DNA of 64,000 bases from Vagococcus proximus (GTDB taxonomy: Bacteria; Bacillota; Bacilli; Lactobacillales; Vagococcaceae): NCBI RefSeq assembly GCF_029143285.1, contig NZ_JAPDSH010000003.1, forward strand, positions 1-64,000. The letters are read 5' to 3'. Positions 55,938-64,000 of this stretch are shown here, piece after piece; position 1 is the stretch's first letter; every line of letters begins with the position of its first letter. The notes beneath the pieces were generated by a model. The model was not told the DNA's origin, did not search any database, and was given only the letters and a program-made list of their open reading frames with translations. Position numbers and translations under genes: made by a program.

Positions 55938-57221
55938 TTATTTAATTGCTGCTTTAATTAATGTATCTAAGAATCCTGAGAATATCAAGAAACTAATCGC
56001 TACGGCATGGAATGTTAAGAAAATAGCTAACCAGTGCGTTGCTTTGTTACTTGGAATTGACTTGCGGTGTTTCTTCTTAAATCGTAACCATGCATCAGTT
56101 AAACAAATTAAAGCTGCATGATAAATCCCGTAAACAAGATAGAACCATGTTAAACCGTGCCAAACTCCCATTAATAAGAATAACGCAAAGTAACCGACAT
56201 TTGAAGCAACAATTCTACTTTTAAATACTTTCTTCTTGATCAATGTAAACATCAAACGCATGTAGACATAATCACGGAACCAAAATGACAATGACATATG
56301 CCAACGATTCCAAAATTCTTTAATATTATGACTTAAGAATGGCTTATTAAAGTTAACAGGTGTTTCATATCCCATTAGGTTACTTGTTCCTACTGCGAAT
56401 AAGCTATAACCTGCAAAATCAAAGAATAAATATAAAGTGTAAACATACATGGTACCTATTAAGCCTAAAGATAGGCCGCCTTGTTCTAAAGCGAAACTTT
56501 GAACTTTAGGCAATAACTGAATCCCTAAGATGTAGCCAATGATGAACTTGTAAAGAAAACCTAAGAAATACATCTGAATTCCTTTACCAACTAACTCAAC
56601 ATATTTCTCTGGATCCGGTGGATTAAGTAACTCTTTTTCAAAACGTCTATAACGGTCAATCGGACCAGACGAAATGGTTGGAAAGAATAGCAAGAACTGT
56701 AAGTAACGTCCCACATGGTACTCTTTAATTAATCCATCTCTGATTTCCATAATCATCTGAACAGCCTTAAATGTCAGGTAAGATATCCCTAAGAATCCCA
56801 TAAAGCTTGCAACACTTTTAATATCGGGATTGGCTTCTACTACATTTTTAAATAGGTTTCGTTCTAATAAAAACGGAATAATTTTAACTAAAAATAATGG
56901 TAAAATTGCTAAACATACAGCGGTATAGAACCCACCGTTGCTATTTTTCTTCTGTCGATGTCCAAAATACCAATACACTAAGAGTGTTTGCCAAGCAATA
57001 TAAATTAATAAGGCAATACCTTGTCTTAAGTTTGGACCAGCAAAACTAATCCATAAAAACAAAGCTGTTAAAATATTTTGATACCACATCATACGTTTGC
57101 CACGTAATAACTGAATCACTAATGGCAGTAAGGCTACCGCTAATAGGATAAAATAATACGGATTTTCGTATGGCGAAAGGTAAACCATCTTAGTTGATAA
57201 TTTATGCAAACTATCTAACAT
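55938..57221 (-). CDS. dltB: DltB, MBOAT D-alanyl transferase
   Basis: 427 residues, about 11 membrane helices. FWNRWHMSLSFWFRDYVYM and WHGLTWFYLVYGIYHA carry the conserved histidines. Overlaps dltA by one base. Confidence 0.97.
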   Translation of the reverse strand: MLDSLHKLSTKMVYLSPYENPYYFILLAVALLPLVIQLLRGKRMMWYQNILTALFLWISFAGPNLRQGIALLIYIAWQTLLVYWYFGHRQKKNSNGGFYTAVCLAILPLFLVKIIPFLLERNLFKNVVEANPDIKSVASFMGFLGISYLTFKAVQMIMEIRDGLIKEYHVGRYLQFLLFFPTISSGPIDRYRRFEKELLNPPDPEKYVELVGKGIQMYFLGFLYKFIIGYILGIQLLPKVQSFALEQGGLSLGLIGTMYVYTLYLFFDFAGYSLFAVGTSNLMGYETPVNFNKPFLSHNIKEFWNRWHMSLSFWFRDYVYMRLMFTLIKKKVFKSRIVASNVGYFALFLLMGVWHGLTWFYLVYGIYHAALICLTDAWLRFKKKHRKSIPSNKATHWLAIFLTFHAVAISFLIFSGFLDTLIKAAIK

Positions 57222-58732
57222 TAACCGTTCACCTCATTTATCAAGCCTTTACGGTCTACTTTTCCATTTTGAGTCAACGGTAAAGCATCAACATAGACAT
57301 ACTTTTGAGGAATCATGTAATCCATGACGCGCTCTTTTAATTCTTCTTTAATTGCTTTAGATAATTGATAGGGCTTCTCAAAATCATGCTCATTAGCCAC
57401 GATATAGGCCACTAATTGCTGTACTTTATGTTCATGATACTTCGGAACAACTGTCGCCGCCTTAACATAAGATACTTCGGACAAATGATGATCGATATCT
57501 TCTAATTCAATACGATAACCATGTAACTTCACTTGGAAGTCCATGCGTCCTTGGTAATATAGAACATCTTCTTTAAATAAACCCGCATCCCCTGTTCGAT
57601 AAGCTTGTTGCCCCTCATATACATAGAAAGCTTCGGTTGTTTTTTCTTCATTATTAAAGTAACCCTTAGAAACACTAGGTCCTACAATAACAATCTCTCC
57701 AACTTCCTCTTCAGGAAGAGGAACACCATTTTCATCCATAATATGAATAGTTGTATCGGACTTCACACGACCAATTGGAAGACGCTCATTTCCAGCTAAT
57801 ACTTCTGGTGTAATTTCAATTTCTGTAACAGCAACGGTTGCTTCCGTTGGACCGTACGTATTAAAAATTCTAGCATTTGGAAAACGTTCCGTTAACTTAG
57901 ATGCTGTACTATGCGTTAGCTCTTCTCCACAGAATAAGAAATGTGAGATACTAGCCATTGCTTCCCCATTAAATAACGGGTTCATCAAACAAATATCAGC
58001 AAATGAAGGTGTAGAAACCCAGACATTCAAATTCATTTCAGGTAACACCGTAAATAACTGTTTGAAATCATTAATCACAGCTTTATGTAATGGAACAAGC
58101 TGTCCTCCCGTTAGTAAACTCGGGTAGACGTCCATAACAGACAAATCAAATGAGTAAGGGGCTTGTGATAAGAAAGCTTGTCCTGTTTCTAATCCAAAAT
58201 CTGATAACATCCAATCTGTATAACTCACAAGGTTATCGTGACTGATTTGAACTCCTTTTGGTACGCCTGTTGTTCCTGATGTAAAGATAATATAGAATGT
58301 TTCATCACCTGACACATTTTCTGCTGTTAGCTCTTCTTTTGAGGGTGGTAAATTAAGCATATCCTCTCGACTTAAGACCGGCTTATCTTGAGAATCAACC
58401 GGCCAGTCCTCCCACGCAATAATCGCTGTATAATCTGCTACCTGTGTAATCAATTCAACACGATCCGCAGGCGTATGACTGTCAATCGGAATATAGGCAT
58501 GACCTGCTTTAGCACATGCGATAAAAGAAACTATCATGTCATAGTCCAATCCACCATAGACAATAACAGGCAACCTGTTATCAAACTGACGAATAAGGTG
58601 TTGGGCTGCTTTATCTGAGGCCTCTTTTAACTCCGCATATGTATGCGACATCTCACCACTCTTGAAACAAATAGCATTCGGACTAACTTCTGCCCAATGA
58701 TCAATTCGCTCAATTAAATTATTTTTTCTCAT
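57221..58732 (-). CDS. dltA: D-alanine-[D-alanyl carrier protein] ligase DltA
   Basis: 503 residues. FTSGTTGVPKG, FNTYGPTEATV, YRTGD and LTQNGKVDRK. D-Ala pocket intact: Cys268 in FLFCGEEL and Asp in FDLSVMDVYP, the reference for judging the second copy at 4348-5868. Confidence 0.98.
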   Translation of the reverse strand: MRKNNLIERIDHWAEVSPNAICFKSGEMSHTYAELKEASDKAAQHLIRQFDNRLPVIVYGGLDYDMIVSFIACAKAGHAYIPIDSHTPADRVELITQVADYTAIIAWEDWPVDSQDKPVLSREDMLNLPPSKEELTAENVSGDETFYIIFTSGTTGVPKGVQISHDNLVSYTDWMLSDFGLETGQAFLSQAPYSFDLSVMDVYPSLLTGGQLVPLHKAVINDFKQLFTVLPEMNLNVWVSTPSFADICLMNPLFNGEAMASISHFLFCGEELTHSTASKLTERFPNARIFNTYGPTEATVAVTEIEITPEVLAGNERLPIGRVKSDTTIHIMDENGVPLPEEEVGEIVIVGPSVSKGYFNNEEKTTEAFYVYEGQQAYRTGDAGLFKEDVLYYQGRMDFQVKLHGYRIELEDIDHHLSEVSYVKAATVVPKYHEHKVQQLVAYIVANEHDFEKPYQLSKAIKEELKERVMDYMIPQKYVYVDALPLTQNGKVDRKGLINEVNG

Positions 58733-58772
58733 CGTTACTATCCTTTCTTATTCTATACGACATCTTTCATCG

Positions 58773-58934
58773 TTAGAATTCATTATAAATAAAACTACCG
58801 CCATCAATATGACTGAAATGATACAGATAAATTAATACCAACATCACAACAACATAAAAAATTGTTTTTCCAAAAAAGACAAGCCAGTATTGCACGGTTT
58901 CGTTTAATAGCTTTTCTTTAACTGTTTCAAGCAT
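58773..58934 (-). CDS. dltX: DltX small membrane protein
   Basis: 53 residues from MLETVKEKL (GAGGAGAGAAATT before ATG 58934): one membrane helix and the conserved ending GGSFIYNEF. The frame runs further upstream to 58961 without a ribosome site. First gene of dltXABCD. Confidence 0.95.
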   Translation of the reverse strand: MLETVKEKLLNETVQYWLVFFGKTIFYVVVMLVLIYLYHFSHIDGGSFIYNEF

Positions 58935-59247
58935 AATTTCTCTCCTCATCCAAGTTGGCATTGTTTATATACATTTAACATGTCCATCATTCACCTTTGT
59001 GATTTGTCTTTTACTTTTATAGTTTACTCTGATTAGACAAAAAACAAATCAAGCAATTGTCTTAACTTAAATTAAGACTTTAGTCTGAATTTGAACACTT
59101 TTTTCCTGACAACTCTATTAATTATACATTGAAAAATTATACCATATTTTTCATACTTAAAAACAAGTATTTTCTTAATAAGTAGCAATGTAAGGCGTTT
59201 CTTTACGAATTCTTTCTAGAAATATCTCTCATTCCTCTATTTTTAAT
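58935..59247 (-). promoter_or_regulatory. dlt operon upstream region with dyad
   Basis: An inverted repeat GTCTTAA-6-TTAAGAC (59059-59078), followed by AGACTTTAGTCT (59075-59086), lies about 130-150 bases before dltX. A loose TTGTCT/TATAAA promoter is nearer the gene (59017-59041). The dyads may bind the BceR-type regulator encoded at 62267 or another stress regulator (inference). No gene here; bceB terminator not seen. Confidence 0.4.
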
Positions 59248-61326
59248 TTAACTGTTATTTTTTACAATTGCTAGATACTTCTTGGACGTTACAATATAAA
59301 ATATAAAATACATCAGACCCAGCCCTAAAAATATAAAATAAGTTAAACGTGTGGTTACGCCATAAATTAAAAATGATAAGGCGGTTAAAGCATATTTGGC
59401 GTGCAAATACGCAATAACAACCGGCGCTAAGAAAATGACAAGATTCTGACTATAAATACTTCTTGTAATTTCTGAAGAAGAGACTCCTATTTTTCGCAGC
59501 ATTTGATACCTGTCAACCTCATCTTCAGCTTCTGATAATTGTTTCAACATAATAATACTTCCTGTTGCAATCAGAAATATCAAGCCTAGAAAAACAGCTT
59601 GATATACGAGTTGACCAAACAATTGGCGATTGGTTTCCATAACAGGGTAGCTTCCCATGAAATTATAACGCGTCAGAAAAGAACCCGTTCCATACTTATC
59701 CGTATTTTCCCACGAACTTTCTGTAATTTTCCCTATCACGTTGTTGCCACCTTTATCAAACCCTATTGTATCTGTCATCACTCTTTCTTTAACTTGAAAA
59801 TCATTTGCGATAGAATCAAATAACTCTTTTTCGTCAAACTCACCCGACAGGTTAAAGAAAACTTGCTCTGAACTAATTTCTGTAGATATTTTTTTAAATA
59901 GATGAGAGGTTACAATAACTGTTGGTAATTTATAACGACTATACCTTGATCCACCAATTTTATCTTCACCAACATGTCTAACTTTAAGTTTTTTTCTAAC
60001 TCCTGACAACCTAATAGAAGCTACTTCTAGTTTTTGAATTTCTAAATAATTCGTAACATTACGTGGTAAAAAAATAACATCTTCATCGCTTGTTAGCTTT
60101 GGAAATTGAGCCATATAGGGATTGATGTCACTTACTGCAAGATACTCGTCTTCAGATACAATATTAACTGGACCAACATAAGTTGAGCTGTCATTAAATG
60201 CCGTTGTCTCGTACTGAGCACCCTTAACCGCAATCGTCATTTTTCTATCTGATAGTTTAGCTTGTGGTGCATATTTCTTAATCAATAGTTTCAATTGATC
60301 AGCATCTTCTTGGTCCACAATATAATCTACAGGCCCTTCTGCTTCTGCGGCATTCATCCCAAACTCATACACATTAGCCGCTCCACCTACTGCTGCAAAC
60401 GCTGTCCCAGAAAACACGGCAATCGTTGCAAGTAAAAATGCATTTCGTCTCAAATTAAAACTCAAGTTACCTAACGTCACCATTCGAATGCCTTGATAAT
60501 ACACTTTCTTCTGACCTTTTAAGATAGTCATTATTACTGGCAAAGTTCCTGAGAAAAAGAAATACGTCCCAACAACGGCATAGATTAAAATAAACAACAC
60601 CGCAAACAGAAATCCCGCATCGGAATTCGTTTTTTTATTTAATTCGAGCATATAGTCAACCAAACGAGAAGCCTGATAATAAGAATACGTCAACAAAGCA
60701 ATACCAACGAGAGCCTTCACTACTGTGTATAACGTTATACGCTTGTCACGGTCTCCTTTTTGAGTCGCTTTAAATAACACGATTAATTTACTACGCCAAA
60801 TCGTGACCACACTCAGCATCGACACTGTTAGTAAGGACCACGTAAACATTGAAATCGTTTGATACATCGCTTTAACTGATAGTGACATCCCTAATTCTAA
60901 GGGCAAGGCTAGCACTTTTAACAAAATCATCGAAAATAATTTAGAAAATATAACTCCCAAAATCACACCTAAAATCAATGCACCTGCACCAATAATCATA
61001 TTCTCTACTAAAAGCATAATTAAAATTTGATACTTTCTCATTCCTAATAAGCCGTAGAGAGCCAACTCTTTTTTTCGCTTTTTTATGAATATTCGATTTC
61101 CTGTAAACATAAACACCCATAGGAAAAAGCTAATTAATCCACCACTTAATTTCAAAGTTGCTGCAATGTTAGCACTGTCTTTCAACCTGTCAACCAATTC
61201 TGGATTTTGACTCATTGCCATAAAACTATAATAAACAAGTACTGCTACAATCATACTTCCGATATACATCTGATAATCATCAGATTGATTTTTTATTCGC
61301 TTCCATGAAAGCTTAAGTAAGGTCAC
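59248..61326 (-). CDS. BceB-type peptide-resistance ABC permease
   Basis: 692 residues. Ten membrane helices of the FtsX/BceB fold with a large extracellular domain (about 320-530) between helices 7 and 8, which in the family binds lipid II-cycle-targeting peptides. Overlaps bceA by 14 bases. Confers resistance to bacitracin-like or host-defence peptides and signals to the BceS kinase. Confidence 0.93.
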   Translation of the reverse strand: MTLLKLSWKRIKNQSDDYQMYIGSMIVAVLVYYSFMAMSQNPELVDRLKDSANIAATLKLSGGLISFFLWVFMFTGNRIFIKKRKKELALYGLLGMRKYQILIMLLVENMIIGAGALILGVILGVIFSKLFSMILLKVLALPLELGMSLSVKAMYQTISMFTWSLLTVSMLSVVTIWRSKLIVLFKATQKGDRDKRITLYTVVKALVGIALLTYSYYQASRLVDYMLELNKKTNSDAGFLFAVLFILIYAVVGTYFFFSGTLPVIMTILKGQKKVYYQGIRMVTLGNLSFNLRRNAFLLATIAVFSGTAFAAVGGAANVYEFGMNAAEAEGPVDYIVDQEDADQLKLLIKKYAPQAKLSDRKMTIAVKGAQYETTAFNDSSTYVGPVNIVSEDEYLAVSDINPYMAQFPKLTSDEDVIFLPRNVTNYLEIQKLEVASIRLSGVRKKLKVRHVGEDKIGGSRYSRYKLPTVIVTSHLFKKISTEISSEQVFFNLSGEFDEKELFDSIANDFQVKERVMTDTIGFDKGGNNVIGKITESSWENTDKYGTGSFLTRYNFMGSYPVMETNRQLFGQLVYQAVFLGLIFLIATGSIIMLKQLSEAEDEVDRYQMLRKIGVSSSEITRSIYSQNLVIFLAPVVIAYLHAKYALTALSFLIYGVTTRLTYFIFLGLGLMYFIFYIVTSKKYLAIVKNNS

Positions 61327-62080
61327 TGCTTACGCCACCTCCAATAGCCGTCTGCATATCCATAATCTTTTGAAAAAATTCTTTACGTGTTCCTTGACGA
61401 ACTAACTCAGAAAAGACAACCCCGTCTTTTATAAATAAAATACGATGACAATAACTTGCTGTAAACGCATCGTGAGTCACCATTAAAATCGTGGCTTGCT
61501 CCTTACGGTTAATTTCAGTTAAATATTGTAACAGTTCTGTTGCTGATTTTGAATCTAACGATCCAGTAGGCTCATCCGCAAAAATGAGCTGTGGTTCAGT
61601 AATAATCGCTCGTGCTGCTGCAACACGCTGTTTCTGTCCGATTGAAATCTCAACAGGTTTCTTTCCCAGTAGATGGTTGATTCCCAAAATACGAGTTATT
61701 TTTTCGAGACGCTCTTCCATCTCTAAAACTGGTACTTTTTCTAAAGCCAACGGAAGTAAGATATTATCTTTGACACTTAACGAATCAAGTAAATTAAAAT
61801 CTTGGAAAATGAAGCCTAACTTTTCACGTCTAAACCGACTTAACTTAGCTTCTGATATACGAGTAATATCCGTTCCGTCAATCAACACTTTACCAGTTGT
61901 TGGGGTGTCAATAGTTGATAAGATATTAAGTAGCGTTGTCTTACCTGCACCGCTAGGACCCATGACACCCACGAACTCGCCTTTAGTTACTGAAAATGAA
62001 ATCGACTCTAATACTGGTGTTGGATTAAACTTACTTCCATAAATTTTCGTCAACCGCTTTACTTCTAATACAGGATTCAT
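61313..62080 (-). CDS. BceA-type ABC transporter ATPase
   Basis: 255 residues. Walker A GPSGAGKTTLLN, Walker B LIFADEPTGSLD, H-loop VTHDAF. The signature is ISIGQKQRVAAARA, where LSGGQ has become ISIGQ. First gene of bceAB; divergent from bceRS. Confidence 0.95.
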   Translation of the reverse strand: MNPVLEVKRLTKIYGSKFNPTPVLESISFSVTKGEFVGVMGPSGAGKTTLLNILSTIDTPTTGKVLIDGTDITRISEAKLSRFRREKLGFIFQDFNLLDSLSVKDNILLPLALEKVPVLEMEERLEKITRILGINHLLGKKPVEISIGQKQRVAAARAIITEPQLIFADEPTGSLDSKSATELLQYLTEINRKEQATILMVTHDAFTASYCHRILFIKDGVVFSELVRQGTRKEFFQKIMDMQTAIGGGVSSDLT

Positions 62081-62266
62081 CTGAGTCCTCGCCTCTCTTT
62101 CTTACTCTCTTATTTTACTATCATATCAAAATACCTAAGCTCACACCATGTTAGAAACCTACATTCTAGCTAACAATTCTGTCACATCAGCGGATTAGTT
62201 TCTTCACCTAACTGACAAATGGTATACTACTACCATAACCACTAGTTGCTACAGGAGGACCACATT

Positions 62267-62941
62267 ATGTTTAAAATTATGATTGTAGAAGATGAAGAAT
62301 CTATCAGTGAGCTATTAAGTGATTCCTTACAAAAATGGAATTTTGATACTTACTGCGTCACGAACTTCAATACTATTTTAGAAGAATTCACACGTTATTC
62401 CCCACATCTTATTTTACTAGATATTAACCTACCTATTTACGATGGGTTTTATTGGTGCCAAAAAATACGAGAAGTATCCAAAGTTCCGATTATTTTCATT
62501 TCCAGCCGTAACACAAATATGGACATGATTATGTCGATGAATATGGGCGGTGACGATTTCGTCAATAAACCGTTCTCTATGGATATCTTGATTGCCAAAA
62601 TCAATGCCCTCCTACGACGTACTTATAATTATAGTGAGCAAACGAGTAATCTCTTAACTCACAACGGTCTAATACTTAATATGGAGAATAGCAGCTTTCA
62701 AGTTGAGGATGAGACCGTTGATTTAAGTAAAAATGAATTCAAATTACTTTTTCATTTGCTAAAAAACAACGGAAAAATTGTCAGCCGTGATAAACTATTA
62801 CGTGCCCTTTGGGATGACGAACGATTCGTTGACGACAACACACTTACAGTTAACATCAATCGCCTCAGAAAAAAAATCGAACAAGCTGGTCTTTCAAATT
62901 ATATCGAAACAAAAATTGGACAAGGCTACATTATCCCCTAA
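62267..62941 (+). CDS. BceR-type response regulator
   Basis: 224 residues from MFKIMIVEDEE (CAGGAGGACCACATT before ATG 62267). Receiver domain with Asp in LILLDINLPIYDG and KPFS; OmpR-type winged helix (DLSKNEFKLLFHLLKNNG, DDNTLTVNINRLRKKIE). Expected to activate bceAB and dlt genes. TATACT at 62223-62228 is a possible -10 box. Confidence 0.95.
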   Translation: MFKIMIVEDEESISELLSDSLQKWNFDTYCVTNFNTILEEFTRYSPHLILLDINLPIYDGFYWCQKIREVSKVPIIFISSRNTNMDMIMSMNMGGDDFVNKPFSMDILIAKINALLRRTYNYSEQTSNLLTHNGLILNMENSSFQVEDETVDLSKNEFKLLFHLLKNNGKIVSRDKLLRALWDDERFVDDNTLTVNINRLRKKIEQAGLSNYIETKIGQGYIIP

Positions 62942-62959
62942 CATAAGGAGCAGTATGGT

Positions 62960-64000
62960 ATGACAATCAAACACTTTTTAAAAGATAAACGAGGCCTATT
63001 CAGTCTCTGGCTACTCATGACAAGCATTACATGCCTGGTCCTATGGTTAACACCAAACGTTCAACTGAATTGGGATGCAGTTGGCTATCTTGTCTTATTG
63101 CAATCCTTAGCCTTAATTACTTATTTAACTATCAGTTATCGTAAAAAAAATAAGTGGCTTAAGGCGTTGGCTAGTATGGAAAAGAACTCTGATTTCTTCT
63201 CTGAGTCATTAAACGATGCTATCACGGAAGAACAACGTATCACTCAAGACTATTTCAACTTATTACTAGCCGAAAAACAAGATACTCTTAGTCAATTAAT
63301 TCAAAATCAACAAGACCAAAAAGAATTTATCGACAGTTGGGTTCATGAAATCAAAGTACCGCTAGCTTCTATTAAATTGTTATCTGATACGCTTGAAGAT
63401 GACCTTTCAGAGGCTCACTATTATCAACTGCAAGATAACCTTCAAAAAATCGAAAGTTATGTCGAACAAGTTTTATATTATGCTAGACTGGACAGCTTTT
63501 CACGCGACTATTTAATTCAAGAAATCTCATTGAAACGTATTATTCAACCCTTACTTAGACAACATGCGAATTACTTTATCCAAAAAAATATTCGCTATGA
63601 ATTTGTGGGTGAGGATCAAGATGTCTTAACTGACCAAAAATGGCTCGGCTTTATTATTAACCAAATTTTAAGTAACTCATTAAAATATACCCCCAATAAT
63701 GGCGCTATTACATTTAAGTTGTCTAAAAATGACTTAGGCCAATGGCTTGAAATCACAGACACTGGTATCGGCATACCATTAGCTGACCAACGTCGCATTT
63801 TTGATAAAGGCTTCACTGGAGAGACAGGCCGAAACCAAACACACCACTCAACTGGCCTTGGCTTGTATTTAGCTAAGAGTTTATCCGAAAAATTAAATCA
63901 TATGATTTATGTCTCTTCTGTTGAAGGAGAAGGAACAACCATCAGTATTTTATTCCCTACGCTGTCTTATTATACGAATGGACAAGAGGAGAAACTTATT
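62960..64000 (+). CDS. BceS-type intramembrane-sensing histidine kinase (3' end cut)
   Basis: Open from ATG 62960 (AAGGAG, nine bases before) to the right edge, 347 codons. Two closely spaced membrane helices (about 14-34 and 44-62) without an extracellular domain, the mark of intramembrane-sensing kinases; DHp His in SWVHEIKVPLASIKLL; ATPase with NQILSNSLKYT, DTGIGIP and GLGLYLAK. It depends on BceAB for sensing. BceS proteins are about 330-350 residues, so few codons are missing. 18 bases after bceR. Confidence 0.95.
   Translation, partial: MTIKHFLKDKRGLFSLWLLMTSITCLVLWLTPNVQLNWDAVGYLVLLQSLALITYLTISYRKKNKWLKALASMEKNSDFFSESLNDAITEEQRITQDYFNLLLAEKQDTLSQLIQNQQDQKEFIDSWVHEIKVPLASIKLLSDTLEDDLSEAHYYQLQDNLQKIESYVEQVLYYARLDSFSRDYLIQEISLKRIIQPLLRQHANYFIQKNIRYEFVGEDQDVLTDQKWLGFIINQILSNSLKYTPNNGAITFKLSKNDLGQWLEITDTGIGIPLADQRRIFDKGFTGETGRNQTHHSTGLGLYLAKSLSEKLNHMIYVSSVEGEGTTISILFPTLSYYTNGQEEKLI

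Noticed and set aside
59059-59086. CiaR-type box upstream of dltX
   Set aside because: TTAAG motifs occur but without the 5-base spacing of the known direct repeat; kept only as an unassigned dyad.

Overview
The window is low-GC Gram-positive chromosome, most likely from Enterococcaceae (a Vagococcus or a close relative of Enterococcus; inference). The reasons are an Npx-type NADH peroxidase, WxL surface proteins, a LytSR-LrgAB module, an FtsX-type BceAB-RS module beside dltXABCD, and the rlmH-htrA and walRKHIJ order usual near oriC in this order of bacteria. No transposase, integrase, recombinase or CRISPR array was seen.

Layout. 1-7.7 kb: the start of a large Cna/SpaA-type adhesin running off the left edge, a second divergent dlt cluster (dltX, dltA, dltB, dltC and an SGNH-like protein in the dltD place), a DUF960 protein and a lipoprotein. 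7.75-21.7 kb: two tandem segments bounded by three same-direction copies of the last codons of rlmH, exactly as staphylococcal cassette chromosome (SCC) elements are bounded. The distal segment carries a WxL/lectin/LPQTG surface cluster and a ProXp-type deacylase. The rlmH-proximal segment carries a WYL regulator, a DUF805 protein, a Mor-like HTH protein, an unrecognised zinc-ribbon two-gene operon and a degenerate-Nudix plus two-TM protein pair. 21.7-30 kb: rlmH, a DnaA-box cluster, htrA, the walRKHIJ operon and ogt. 30-38 kb: helD, a methyltransferase, npx, tRNA-Lys and the Fur-boxed feoAB operon with its small Cys-rich protein. 38-54 kb: nrdHEF with NrdR-like boxes, yjjG, mecA, spx, trpS, lrgAB/lytSR, an M24 peptidase, lplA, a metallo-beta-lactamase-fold protein, an M42 peptidase and an EEP nuclease. 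54-64 kb: the canonical dltXABCD operon and the bceAB / bceRS module (bceS runs off the right edge).

Most notable. (1) The NADH peroxidase gene has an in-frame TGA exactly at codon 42, the redox-active cysteine of the family. The remaining 407 codons are intact, and a small hairpin follows at the distance and with the loop guanine expected of a bacterial SECIS, so this may be a selenocysteine-containing Npx. No sel genes are in the window and a nonsense mutation is the alternative. (2) SCC-like composite island in rlmH with no ccr genes. (3) A second dlt cluster whose DltA lacks the D-Ala-selecting cysteine and whose DltD is replaced by a different SGNH-like protein, suggesting another amino acid or acceptor. 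(4) Two unrecognised two-gene cargo operons inside the island, of the kind often found to be defence systems.
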